From: Deltaproteobacteria bacterium UBA5205
GTDB taxonomy: Bacteria > Desulfobacterota > Syntrophorhabdia > Syntrophorhabdales > Syntrophorhabdaceae
Length of the DNA: 64,000 nucleotides
Assembly (NCBI GenBank): GCA_002412715.1
Contig: DHVP01000042.1
Span: forward strand, 72,405-136,404
Direction of reading: 5' to 3'
Part shown: piece after piece, positions 17,801 through 26,118 of the stretch
Layout of the letters: each line of letters starts with the position of its first letter
How positions within the stretch are numbered: the stretch's first letter is position 1
The notes under the pieces: generated by a model
What the model was told of the DNA's origin: nothing
Database searches by the model: none
The model's input: the letters and a program-made list of their open reading frames with translations, nothing else
Position numbers and translations under genes: made by a program

Positions 17801-17829
17801 TTGACAAGCTATTTGTATGTAAATAATAT
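17801..17829 (+). promoter_or_regulatory. Sigma-70 promoter for the LOG-family gene
   Basis: TTGACA at 17801-17806, 17-base spacer, TAATAT at 17824-17829; the start codon is at 17869. An inverse TGTCAA lies at 17832-17837, so the minus-strand DUF72 gene may use an overlapping divergent promoter, although its -10 is poor. Confidence 0.75.
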
Positions 17830-17868
17830 ATGTCAACGTCCAAAATCTCAAGGTAAAAAGGGGAACAG

Positions 17869-18519
17869 ATGGAGAAACAATACGTCATAGATGACATCAA
17901 CCTCAAGGAATCCTGGAGGCTTTTTCATATCATGGCCGAATTCGTCGAGGGCTTCGAAAACTTAAACGAGATCGGCCCCGCCGTTACGGTTTTCGGGAGC
18001 GCCCGCAGCCAGAAAGGCGACGAGCTCTATGACAAAACGTACGGACTGGCCAAACTACTCGGAAGAAACGGCTTTAACGTCATAACCGGCGGCGGCGGCG
18101 GCGTCATGGAGGCGGCGAACAAGGGGGCAAGGGACGCGGGGGCCAAATCCATCGGCATCAACATAGAGCTCCCCTTCGAGCAGAAACCCAACCCTTACGC
18201 AAATGTCCGGTTGAGCTACCGGTACTTCTTCGTCCGCAAGGTCATGTTCCTCAAGTATGCAGTGGCCTATATAGTCATGCCCGGCGGCTTCGGTACCCTC
18301 GACGAGTTCTTCGAGGCGGTCACCCTCATACAGACGAAGAAGATGAGGCCATTCCCCGTCATCCTCTATGATTCATCATACTGGAAGGGGCTCATCGACT
18401 GGATGAAAGAGCAGATGCTAAGCCACAACAAGATCCTCAAGGAAGACCTCGACATCTTCAAGATAATGGACGACCCCCAGGAAATAGTCGACTACGTGAA
18501 GAGATTCATAGTCCTCTAG
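17869..18519 (+). CDS. LOG family protein (TIGR00730), probable nucleoside 5'-monophosphate phosphoribohydrolase
   Basis: 216 aa Rossmann-like protein. It has GGGGGVMEAANKGARDAG near residue 80 and the diagnostic PGGFGTLDEFFE near residue 140, the PGGxGTxxE motif of cytokinin-activating LOG enzymes and related AMP/nucleotide hydrolases. In non-plant-associated bacteria the physiological substrate is usually not proven. The N-terminal 30 residues (INLKESWRLFHIMAEFVEGF) are a helical extension typical of the long bacterial LOG type. It ends convergently with trmI, overlapping it by 4 bases. Confidence 0.92.
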   Translation: MEKQYVIDDINLKESWRLFHIMAEFVEGFENLNEIGPAVTVFGSARSQKGDELYDKTYGLAKLLGRNGFNVITGGGGGVMEAANKGARDAGAKSIGINIELPFEQKPNPYANVRLSYRYFFVRKVMFLKYAVAYIVMPGGFGTLDEFFEAVTLIQTKKMRPFPVILYDSSYWKGLIDWMKEQMLSHNKILKEDLDIFKIMDDPQEIVDYVKRFIVL

Positions 18520-19295
18520 GCGTCGCCAGGCGTTTGCACCACATCCAGCGTATCCAGCTTTCGTGTGAAAACCAGGTACCCTGTGTGGGCTATCATGCGG
18601 TCGGTGGGACGGACACGTTCGGCTACGGTCTTGTATTTTCTGATGAGGATCTCAAGGACCTCCGTGTCGCCGAACCCCTCTTCCAGGGCCTTAAGGATAT
18701 CCGATATCTGGTTGGCAGTGGGAACGATCATGCCTATCGGGGCGCTTCCTTTTACACTTTCTCTTACCTTTTCCAGCACCGTCCAGGGTTCCCTCACATC
18801 GATGAAGGCGGCATCGAAATCACCATCGGCGTATCCGTTGAATTCCTCGTTGTGGAGTTCCACGTTGTTCCATTCGCCGAAGCGATCGATATTCCGCTTT
18901 GCGTTCCTGAAATGCCGCTCTTCCTGCTCGAAAGAAACGACAAGCCCGCCGGGCCCCACGGCATGGGACATTATGTATGTGTTGGCGCCGCTACCGGTGC
19001 CCACCTCCAGGACCCTGGAGCCTTTCTTGAGGCTCAGACGGAAGGCGATAAAGAAACTCTCCTTGGGAAAGACTATCTGGGTTTCCCGTTTGAGGCCGTA
19101 CATGACTATATCCTCGATAGTCGGTTCGAAGATATCGTATTCCCCGATCCTGACGCCGTATGGCTTGCCGATGAGGTCGCCGTAGCGGAGCATCCCGCCC
19201 TTTCCGTGAAACGACTGATCGGCGGCTATCCGCTTGAGGTACTTTCTGCCGCGCCAGATAAGCAGTATCAGCTGGTTGTCTTCAATGGTTTTCAT
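18516..19295 (-). CDS. trmI: tRNA (adenine-58-N1)-methyltransferase TrmI
   Basis: 259 aa. Class I SAM methyltransferase core: VLEVGTGSGANTYIMSHAVG (motif I) near residue 95, then VVSFEQEERHFRNAKRN and DAAFIDVREPWTVLEKV (motif IV). The N-terminal beta domain (LILLIWRGRKYLKRIAADQSFHGKGG) is the RNA-binding part of the TrmI/Gcd14 family. It makes m1A58 in the T-loop. It lies at the end of the ExbBD-TonB block, 48 bases downstream of tonB, possibly by chance. Confidence 0.93.
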   Translation of the reverse strand: MKTIEDNQLILLIWRGRKYLKRIAADQSFHGKGGMLRYGDLIGKPYGVRIGEYDIFEPTIEDIVMYGLKRETQIVFPKESFFIAFRLSLKKGSRVLEVGTGSGANTYIMSHAVGPGGLVVSFEQEERHFRNAKRNIDRFGEWNNVELHNEEFNGYADGDFDAAFIDVREPWTVLEKVRESVKGSAPIGMIVPTANQISDILKALEEGFGDTEVLEILIRKYKTVAERVRPTDRMIAHTGYLVFTRKLDTLDVVQTPGDA

Positions 19296-19343
19296 GCGTT
19301 CACTTTCTCCGTCCGGAAAACTGTCGCGCTCACCGCCGCCGGG

Positions 19344-20072
19344 CTAATGGAGCCGGTACTCTACAGGGAGAAGCACGTAAAGCCGGACAGGCACCTTTCG
19401 TTTAAGATTTGTTTTTGCTATCGTGTTCCTGGCATTCTCGTCAAGGATGGGAAAACCGGAACTATTGACCACTTTAACATCATCGATGGAACCATTCTCG
19501 AGGACCGTGAACGATAGGGTGACCATGCCTTCCCACCCCATTCTTCTCGCCCGGTCCGGATAGACAATGCCCTGCATGATCTTATCGCGAATAAAAGAAA
19601 AGTTTCGTTCATCCGCACCACCGGACCCGAGATAATTGAGCGTCCTGGCGCCCGACCGTCCGGTCTGTCCTCCCCTGCCTGCCGGTGCCATGGAAACGGT
19701 ATCCTTCGCCTCGGCACCTTCCCCGGTAACCGCTGCCTGTCCCTGCGGATCGGCGCGCGAAAGACTCTTCTTCCCGTCAGGAACCTGGTCCTTCCGCACG
19801 AGGGCGGCCTGGTGCTCGACGTCCCTTTCCCGCCGGCGCGTTTCAGCGGCATTGACCGCCCTTGACGACGACCGGTTCTTTATCGCATCGCTTCCACGGG
19901 CGGCCTGCGCTGACGCGTATCGCTCCCCTCCCGTTCCTTTGACAACACTGAAATCAAGGATGATGCTTTTCTGGTGAGCCACCATGTCAAGGGGGACGCT
20001 CAGAACGACAGCAGCGACGGCAGCATGCACGGCAAGGGAAATGGCATAGCCTGCATAACGGGTTCCCATCAT
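19344..20072 (-). CDS. TonB family energy transducer
   Basis: 242 aa. One N-terminal membrane helix (residues about 8-28), a long charged and alanine-rich periplasmic linker (about 40-150), then a TonB C-terminal domain (VYPDRARRMGWEGMVTLSFTVLENGSIDDVKVVNSSG, read in parts). The linker is not proline-rich, so it is nearer to TolA/TonB hybrids than to enteric TonB. It couples the ExbB-ExbD proton motor to outer-membrane receptors or to Tol-Pal functions. The start overlaps the exbD stop by 4 bases. No TonB-dependent receptor is in the window. Confidence 0.9.
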   Translation of the reverse strand: MMGTRYAGYAISLAVHAAVAAVVLSVPLDMVAHQKSIILDFSVVKGTGGERYASAQAARGSDAIKNRSSSRAVNAAETRRRERDVEHQAALVRKDQVPDGKKSLSRADPQGQAAVTGEGAEAKDTVSMAPAGRGGQTGRSGARTLNYLGSGGADERNFSFIRDKIMQGIVYPDRARRMGWEGMVTLSFTVLENGSIDDVKVVNSSGFPILDENARNTIAKTNLKRKVPVRLYVLLPVEYRLH

Positions 20073-20449
20073 CTGGCTTCCTCGGTCTGGAGACTCACTT
20101 TCCTAAACCCCATGGACTTCACGGTTTCAAGGACCTCCACAAACCGCTGGAGCTGAATATCGCGGTCGGCCCGTATCAAAAACGGGGTATCGCGGGAGGT
20201 GCCTGCGAGGGCCACTCTCAGACCGGCCAATTCGATGCGCTTCGTCTGGTAATAGACGACACCGCCTTTATCGATCTCGATGACACCCGTCTTCATCGCC
20301 TTCTGCTGGGCCCGGGAGACTTTCGGAAGCTCGACGGGGATTATGCCCGTCGCGACAAATGTTCCGGTCATGAGGACTATCACGAGAAGGACGAGCATGA
20401 CGTCAATGAAGGGAATCATATTGATATAGCTGAATTCTTTCTCTTCCAT
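20069..20449 (-). CDS. exbD: Biopolymer transport protein ExbD/TolR
   Basis: 126 aa. A single N-terminal membrane helix containing the essential Asp (INMIPFIDVMLVLLVIVLMT, Asp near residue 17) and a periplasmic domain ending in LIRADRDIQLQRFVEVLETVKSMGFRKVSL (read in parts). It is the stator plug of the proton-driven ExbB5-ExbD2 motor. Downstream of exbB with a 67-base gap, and overlapping the tonB start. Confidence 0.93.
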   Translation of the reverse strand: MEEKEFSYINMIPFIDVMLVLLVIVLMTGTFVATGIIPVELPKVSRAQQKAMKTGVIEIDKGGVVYYQTKRIELAGLRVALAGTSRDTPFLIRADRDIQLQRFVEVLETVKSMGFRKVSLQTEEAR

Positions 20450-20516
20450 CGTGTCAGGTGCTTTCCATACCTGTGGCTCTAGATTTTACTGCGGTTCCCC
20501 GTGCCGCACGTGCGGT

Positions 20517-20987
20517 TTACGTCCCTTGTTGCCCATCCGCACTCTTCGTCCCCGAAGTCATACCGGCATATGCGGCATCCCACCGGAGAAGGGCGACCTT
20601 GACCTTCCTGACCAGATAGTTATGAAAGACAATGGATGGTATGGCCACAACGAGCCCTATGGCGGTGGCCTTGAGCGCCAGGGCCAGTCCGAACATGACA
20701 CCCGTTGCATCGACATATCCCTGGCTTCCAATCGTCGAGAAGGTAAGCATGATGCCCAGCACCGTGCCGAGAAGACCCACGTAAGGGGCGTTGCTGCCGA
20801 TTGTGGCGATGACGGACATTCTCTTCGTCATATCGATTTCGAACAATTTTCTGTCGTTCTCGTAGCGGGCCATGTCAAGGCGTTTGAAGAAAAGATACCG
20901 TTCGACGAAGAAGGCGACTGAGAAAAAGGACATTATGCCCAAAAGCCCGATAATACCGTAATCCACAAGATAAACAAGCCATTGCAT
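20517..20987 (-). CDS. exbB: MotA/TolQ/ExbB proton channel family protein
   Basis: 156 aa, shorter than enteric ExbB/TolQ (about 230-245) because the first cytoplasmic loop is short. Three membrane segments: IIGLLGIMSFFSVAFFVERY, SNAPYVGLLGTVLGIMLTFS (with the conserved family signature PxxGLLGTVxG) and GLALALKATAIGLVVAIPSI. Forms the pentameric proton channel around ExbD. The start at 20987 has only a weak ribosome site. TTGACA on the minus strand at about 21027 suggests a promoter just upstream. Confidence 0.92.
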   Translation of the reverse strand: MQWLVYLVDYGIIGLLGIMSFFSVAFFVERYLFFKRLDMARYENDRKLFEIDMTKRMSVIATIGSNAPYVGLLGTVLGIMLTFSTIGSQGYVDATGVMFGLALALKATAIGLVVAIPSIVFHNYLVRKVKVALLRWDAAYAGMTSGTKSADGQQGT

Positions 20988-21071
20988 GTGTCTAATCTAT
21001 TATAAATGCTGATTGTTGTCAAAAGTTCTTCTCCTGTGGTAAATATGAAGATCGATGCAAGGAGCGACACA

Positions 21072-21449
21072 ATGACAGCTGCAAACAACCTGATCGGCTG
21101 CATCACTCCGCAGGATCGGAAAGAACTGCGATGTGGGGACATCACGTGCCCGGATGGTATCTCTTTTGAAGGCCACGTCTTTCTCCTCTCCCTCATGCCA
21201 TGCTGCGGCCTGCTTGCCCTTCCCTTCTGGGCGAAAGTATCCGGCTGGCTCGTCAATGAAAGACAGGAGGAGGCCCTGCTTTCCATCGCGGTCACGGTCC
21301 TTGACAAGAACGCGAAACCCCTTGGCGCTTACTCCGACGTCATCGCCGTTGAAGCCGGTGAAAAAGGCTCATTTGATGTAAAGCTCATTGATTTTGAGGA
21401 GACCTCCGAAATCTATTCCATAACGGTCACCGATATGGAACTCTCCTGA
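21072..21449 (+). CDS. Small protein of unknown function (possible FxLYD-like domain)
   Basis: 125 aa from the ATG at 21072, chosen because AAGGAG lies 8 bases upstream; a reading from 21006 lacks such a site. The first 30 residues include CITPQDRKELRCGDITCPDG; then comes LLSLMPCCGLLALPFWAKVSGWLVN, a short hydrophobic stretch with two Cys, and then a beta-rich C-terminus (ALLSIAVTVLDKNAKPLGAYSDVIAVEAGEKGSF in parts) reminiscent of small beta-sandwich domains such as FxLYD. There is no clear signal peptide. It is followed 13 bases later by the Smr gene. I do not recognise a family with certainty. Confidence 0.75.
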   Translation: MTAANNLIGCITPQDRKELRCGDITCPDGISFEGHVFLLSLMPCCGLLALPFWAKVSGWLVNERQEEALLSIAVTVLDKNAKPLGAYSDVIAVEAGEKGSFDVKLIDFEETSEIYSITVTDMELS

Positions 21450-21462
21450 AGAGAACCGATTC

Positions 21463-22140
21463 ATGGAAGACAACGATTCTATCAATAAACCCTTTTCAGA
21501 GCTTTCCCGTTTCCTGAAAGAAAACCGGATCACGCTTAAGAAGGAACCTTCGCCGGCGCAAGCCAAAGAAACGGTCACAGCGGAGGACGACGAGCATCTG
21601 CTCACCGAGGCCATGGAAGGCGTACGGACCATCCCACCCGGCGAAAAGAGGATAAGGGCAAAAAAAGAGGCATACATCGCGAGTCATCCCAGGGAAAGCG
21701 AGGAAGAGAAACTTCTCCAGGAGGTCCTCGCGGACCACAGTGTCATCAACGTCACCAATCTCCCGGAATATATGGAGGGCTACGTAGAGGCCATCAATCC
21801 CCTTATCATGGAAAAGCTCCGCAAAGGCGAGTTCTCTGTTCAGGAAGTCATTGACCTCCACGGTCTTTCCATAGAAAGCGCCCGTGAAACATTCGAATAT
21901 TTCCTGAGCGACGCCGTCAAGAAAGGCCTGAAATGCGTGAAGGTCATCCACGGCCGCGGCCTGAAATCCAAGCGTACCCCGATCATCAAGGACTACTTGA
22001 AGACATGGATCGTAAGGGCAATGCACCGCAAATGGGTGACCGCCTTTTCCAACGCCACCATGGCCGAGGGCGGCCCCGGCGCTACCTGCATACTCCTTCG
22101 AAGCAGACCTGCGAAGAAACGGATACGCATCATAGGATAG
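21463..22140 (+). CDS. Smr domain-containing protein
   Basis: 225 aa. The C-terminal 90 residues form an Smr domain: EVIDLHGLSIESARETFEYF with the DLHG motif, VIHGRGLKSKRTPIIKDYLKTW with the HGRG motif, and a final ATCILLRS strand. Smr domains are found in MutS2 and in free-standing proteins and have nicking or RNA endonuclease activity; recent work links some to collided ribosomes. The N-terminal 130 residues are charged and probably flexible (VRTIPPGEKRIRAKKE). The domain combination is like YdaL/SmrB-type proteins. Promoter unclear; cotranscription with the preceding small gene is likely. Confidence 0.92.
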   Translation: MEDNDSINKPFSELSRFLKENRITLKKEPSPAQAKETVTAEDDEHLLTEAMEGVRTIPPGEKRIRAKKEAYIASHPRESEEEKLLQEVLADHSVINVTNLPEYMEGYVEAINPLIMEKLRKGEFSVQEVIDLHGLSIESARETFEYFLSDAVKKGLKCVKVIHGRGLKSKRTPIIKDYLKTWIVRAMHRKWVTAFSNATMAEGGPGATCILLRSRPAKKRIRIIG

Positions 22141-22290
22141 AAGAACGTCTCAAGGCTTCAGAATTTCGCATTTCAGACAAAACAAAGAACCGGGCCTCGA
22201 ACAGGTGCTGTCGGTATCCCACCTTGCGGGAAGGGCAGTTTTGACTTTAATTTAACCCTTCGTTCTGATATAAGGTACAAGGAGGAAGTC

Positions 22291-23091
22291 ATGGAGAAGG
22301 TCGGGATCGTTGGTGTGGGAAACATGGGAGAGTCTATTCTTAAGGCCCTCTTGAAAAGCAGGATTAAGAAGGACAACCTCTGTTTTGCCGAGGCAAAGAA
22401 AGAAAGGGCTCTCTCCATCGGGAAGACCTACGGGATCAGACAGGTAAAAAAGATCGCCGAACTGCCGAAGAGATCCGATCTCGTCGTGGTTGCCGTCAAA
22501 CCGCAAGACGCGTCGAAGGTACTTCCCGACATAGCGTCTTCCATGGATGATTCGAAAATCCTCGTTTCCATCATGGCGGGCGTCACCATATCGAACATCC
22601 TGTCTCTGACGGACAGGCCCCTCAGGATCGTCAGGATGATGCCCAATATCGCTGTCAAGGTAAACCAGGGGGTCATCGGCATCGCGGCCGGCGCTGATGT
22701 CGCCGAGGAAGACGTTGCCAGGATAAAGGCCCTCTTCTCCTGTCTGGGCCTGACCATCGAGTTAGGGGAGGAACTGATGGATGCGGAAACCTCGCTGGGT
22801 GGGAGCAGCCCCGCTTTTTTCCTTCTCTTCCTCGAAGCAATGATCGATGCGGGGGTCAAGATCGGGATCCCCAGGGACAAGTCCAAAGCCATTTCGATGC
22901 AGGTCATAAAAGGCACCGTCGCCATGCTGGAAGAGGAGCAGATCCATCCCGCATTGATGCGTGAAATGATAACCTCGCCCGGCGGCACTACCATTAGTGG
23001 GCTCGCCGCTCTGGAAGACAGAGCCTTCAGGGGAATCGTCATCGAGGCAATAGAACGGGCCTGTCAGAGGGCGAAAGAGCTCTCCCTATGA
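22291..23091 (+). CDS. proC: Pyrroline-5-carboxylate reductase
   Basis: 266 aa. Last step of proline synthesis, reducing pyrroline-5-carboxylate with NAD(P)H. N-terminal Rossmann motif GIVGVGNMGESILKALL; RMMPNIAVKVNQG near residue 115; the C-terminal helical signature LMREMITSPGGTTISGLAALED. The ribosome site AAGGAGG precedes the ATG. The stop overlaps the pcm start (ATGATG), so the two are co-translated. Confidence 0.96.
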   Translation: MEKVGIVGVGNMGESILKALLKSRIKKDNLCFAEAKKERALSIGKTYGIRQVKKIAELPKRSDLVVVAVKPQDASKVLPDIASSMDDSKILVSIMAGVTISNILSLTDRPLRIVRMMPNIAVKVNQGVIGIAAGADVAEEDVARIKALFSCLGLTIELGEELMDAETSLGGSSPAFFLLFLEAMIDAGVKIGIPRDKSKAISMQVIKGTVAMLEEEQIHPALMREMITSPGGTTISGLAALEDRAFRGIVIEAIERACQRAKELSL

Positions 23092-23738
23092 TGAACCAGT
23101 ACCAGAGCAGACGCCAGTTAATGGTTGACACGCAGATCGTGGCCCGGGGCGTAAAAGACCGGCGTGTTATCAATGCCATGTTAAAGGTGCCGAGGCACCT
23201 TTTCGTCGATGAAGCTTTGTGGCCCGAGGCATATGACGACCATCCGCTTCCCATCGGTGAGAAACAGACAATTTCACAACCCTACATCGTGGCCCTCATG
23301 TCGGAGCTCCTTCGGCTCACCGGCAAGGAAAAAGTCCTTGAGATCGGCACCGGGTCGGGTTACCAGTGCGCCATTCTGGCGGAACTTGCAGACCAGGTCT
23401 ACACCATAGAACGGATACCCGCCATTGCAAAACGGGCACGAAAGATCTTCGACCAGCTCAAATATTCCAATGTGATAATTCATATCGGTGACGGCACTCT
23501 CGGCTGGAAGGAACACAGCCCGTACGATGGGATCATCGTAACCGCCGCCGCGCCGCACCCTCCAGGCTCTCTCCTCGAGCAGCTCGCAATGGGAGGAAGA
23601 CTTGTCATTCCTATCGGAGACGAATTCTCGCAGGATCTTTTTGTTTTTACCCGCGAGGACAAGAACAATTATTCCGAGGAGAATTACGGCAGCTGCAGGT
23701 TCGTGAAACTGATCGGCGAACAGGGATGGAGAGAATGA
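23088..23738 (+). CDS. pcm: Protein-L-isoaspartate O-methyltransferase
   Basis: 216 aa. Repairs isoaspartyl residues in aged proteins using SAM. Family features: RHLFVDEALWPEAYDDHPLPIGEKQTISQPYIVALM (in parts) and motif I VLEIGTGSGYQCAILAEL. Pcm next to rpoS is the arrangement of enterobacteria (surE-pcm-nlpD-rpoS); here the two genes touch directly and nlpD is missing. The stationary-phase repair role fits the pairing. Confidence 0.95.
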   Translation: MMNQYQSRRQLMVDTQIVARGVKDRRVINAMLKVPRHLFVDEALWPEAYDDHPLPIGEKQTISQPYIVALMSELLRLTGKEKVLEIGTGSGYQCAILAELADQVYTIERIPAIAKRARKIFDQLKYSNVIIHIGDGTLGWKEHSPYDGIIVTAAAPHPPGSLLEQLAMGGRLVIPIGDEFSQDLFVFTREDKNNYSEENYGSCRFVKLIGEQGWRE

Positions 23739-24601
23739 ACGGCGAAAAAGACGCAATAGGTTTTGTCCGCTACGACGATATTCAGGTAGAACGTCTCTAT
23801 ATGAGGGACCTTCGCAAACTGCCGGTCATTACCGTCGAAGAAGAAAAGATGTACGCCAGCAAGGTGGCGCAGGGTGATCCCGAGGCGCGCAGGAAGATGA
23901 TCGAGGCAAATCTGCGCCTCGTCGTCAAGATCGCGCGCAGGTATGTGAACCAGGGCTTAAGCCTCCTCGATCTTATAGAAGAAGGCAACATCGGCCTCAT
24001 CAAGGCAGTGGAAAAATTCGACCTGGCAAAGGAATGCCGGTTCTCGACATACGCCACATGGTGGATCAAACAGTCCGTCGAGCGGTCAATAGCAAACCAC
24101 TCCCGCACGATACGGCTGCCCGTCCATGTATCTTCGAGGGTGAACAGGATATCGAAGATCATCAACGCCTCCGTCGAAAAGACAGGCAGAGAGCCTTCAC
24201 TGGAAGAGATCTCGGCAGAATCGGGATACCGAATTGATTTTGTCAGAAATCTCTTCACGATGGCGATCAAAACGTACTCACTGGAAAGTTATATTGACGA
24301 GAACTCGAAACTGACCCTCGAGGAGGTCATCCCCAACCCCGACAACGAAGAACCTCTTTCCATCCTGGAACACACCAAGCGCATGGAAGAAGTGGCCTCA
24401 TGGCTTGACACGCTCAACTCGGATGAAAGAAAAGTGATCATGCTGCGTTTCGGCCTTGACGGGGACGAACCGCAGACTCTGGAATCCATCGGGAAGACTT
24501 TCGGCGTAACGCGGGAACGTATACGCCAGATCGAACAGAAAGCTCTCAACAAGCTTCGGAAAATAGTGAAAAGAAGGAATATTGGAACAGAAAGCATCTG
24601 A
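23726..24601 (+). CDS. rpoS: RpoS-like group 2 sigma factor
   Basis: 291 aa, sigma-70 family without a long region 1.1. Region 1.2 begins DDIQVERLYMRDL; regions 2.1-2.4 hold EANLRLVVKIARRYVNQGLSLLDLIEEGNIGLIKAV and RFSTYATWWIKQSVERSI, as in RpoS; region 3 SLEEISAESGYRIDFVRNL; region 4.2 GVTRERIRQIEQKALNKLRKI. The pcm neighbour supports an RpoS-type assignment. Two starts are possible: ATG 23726 or, more compactly, ATG 23735, which overlaps the pcm stop as ATGA. It would direct stationary-phase or stress transcription. The murJ start lies inside its last codons. Confidence 0.9.
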   Translation: MERMNGEKDAIGFVRYDDIQVERLYMRDLRKLPVITVEEEKMYASKVAQGDPEARRKMIEANLRLVVKIARRYVNQGLSLLDLIEEGNIGLIKAVEKFDLAKECRFSTYATWWIKQSVERSIANHSRTIRLPVHVSSRVNRISKIINASVEKTGREPSLEEISAESGYRIDFVRNLFTMAIKTYSLESYIDENSKLTLEEVIPNPDNEEPLSILEHTKRMEEVASWLDTLNSDERKVIMLRFGLDGDEPQTLESIGKTFGVTRERIRQIEQKALNKLRKIVKRRNIGTESI

Positions 24602-26108
24602 AGCAGCCCGCCGAAACCCCGCACTGGACATCATTCGAAAAGGTTCAATCATCACGATAATAACACTTGTCAGCAGGCCTCTCGGTTATGTCCGCGAGGC
24701 CATTCAGGCGTACCTGTTCGGTGCCACCCTGCTCGTCGATGCCTTCATCGTGGCCTTCAATTTTCCCGAGCTCATTCAGACGCTCTTCTTCTCCGGGGCA
24801 ACAAGTGCTTTTCTGATACCCGTGTGCACGAAATATCTTAATGACCGGGAGGAATACTCCCGCATCTATTCGACATTTATAAACATTTCCATAGTACTCA
24901 CACTTTTTGTCTCTGTCGGCTTTTTCCTCTTCAGCGGTACCGTTGTCAGGATGATCGCCCCCGGATTCTCCCCGGAGGCAAAGGTCATCACGAACAACCT
25001 CTTCCTTATCATGATACCCGTCATCGCCTTTCACACGGTCCTGTCCGTCATGAAGGCATTCCTCAATGCGAAGGAACACTTCGCGGCCCCCGAGCTCTCA
25101 GGGATAATCTGGAATCTCTTTTTTATCGCATCGGCGGTCCTGCTCGGAAAAAAACTCGGTATCTACAGTCTTGCAATCGGCGTGACCGCGGGATCCCTCA
25201 TGCAGATCGTTATGCAGTACCCGTACCTCAGGAAGTACGGTATCCGCTATCATCTTGCGCTCGATCTCAGCCACCCGGCCATCGCAACGGCCAAGCGCCT
25301 TTTCACCGGCGCGCTTATCGCAACATCCATCGTACCGATCAACAGTTTCGTCGGGAGGATCATTGCATCCTACCTGCCTCACGGCGAGGTGGCGTCGCTT
25401 TCGTATGCATTCAGGATATTCATCCTTCCCTTCAGCCTCTTTGCGGTCCCTGTCTATACGGTGATGTTCTCCAAGCTCTCGAAGCTGTTTCATGACAGGG
25501 ACATGCAGAATTTCAAAGCCCACATAGACAGTTCCATTGTGCTCATCTCAGTCACCCTCATCCCGGCCACTATCCTGCTGTGCACCACAGGCGATTTGTG
25601 TGTGAGGATCCTCTACGAGCGCGGCGCCTTTACCGCAACCGACACGGCAATGACAACAAGGGCCCTGTTCGGCTACAGCGTCGGCCTTCTCTTCTATGGG
25701 TTGTCCATCTCCTTCGTGAGGATATTCAATTCCATGCATGACATGAAAACACCGGCGCTTATCGGCATCACGTCCATCGTACTCAATGCGATCATCGCAT
25801 CTATCCTCATGGTCCCTTTCAGGAACCTCGGGATCTCTCTCGCGACGTCCATAGTCTCGCTATACAACTTTGTCTTCCTCTATGTCATCCTCAAGCGCAG
25901 AACCCGTTACGCGCTGACCCGGACCGCCACGAGGGACATAATCAAATCAATCTTTGCCGGAATCGTGCTGACCCTTCTTATTGTGCTCACCAGGCGGCTT
26001 CTGCCCGGCAGACTTCTCACCCCGCTTATCATCAGCGCTTTTCTCACAATTGCTGTTTATGGTATAGTCTTCAAAAGTTATTACCGAAAACTCCTGCGCA
26101 GGGGATAG
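24582..26108 (+). CDS. murJ: Lipid II flippase MurJ (MviN)
   Basis: 508 aa with about 14 hydrophobic segments, MOP-superfamily flippase that moves lipid II across the inner membrane for peptidoglycan synthesis. N-terminal SRPLGYVREAIQAYLFGATLLVDAFIVAF (in parts) and FFSGATSAFLIPVCTKYL are MurJ signatures, with essential Arg residues in the first loop. The start is a TTG at 24582 preceded by AGAAGGA, inside the 3' end of rpoS, so the two are translationally coupled. The next gene begins 10 bases after the stop. Confidence 0.94.
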   Translation: MEQKASEAARRNPALDIIRKGSIITIITLVSRPLGYVREAIQAYLFGATLLVDAFIVAFNFPELIQTLFFSGATSAFLIPVCTKYLNDREEYSRIYSTFINISIVLTLFVSVGFFLFSGTVVRMIAPGFSPEAKVITNNLFLIMIPVIAFHTVLSVMKAFLNAKEHFAAPELSGIIWNLFFIASAVLLGKKLGIYSLAIGVTAGSLMQIVMQYPYLRKYGIRYHLALDLSHPAIATAKRLFTGALIATSIVPINSFVGRIIASYLPHGEVASLSYAFRIFILPFSLFAVPVYTVMFSKLSKLFHDRDMQNFKAHIDSSIVLISVTLIPATILLCTTGDLCVRILYERGAFTATDTAMTTRALFGYSVGLLFYGLSISFVRIFNSMHDMKTPALIGITSIVLNAIIASILMVPFRNLGISLATSIVSLYNFVFLYVILKRRTRYALTRTATRDIIKSIFAGIVLTLLIVLTRRLLPGRLLTPLIISAFLTIAVYGIVFKSYYRKLLRRG

Positions 26109-26118
26109 AGGCGAGGCG

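Noticed and set aside
18534..19517. 327-aa open frame antisense to trmI
   Set aside because: Shadow frame spanning trmI and the tonB end; the opposite strand carries all motifs.
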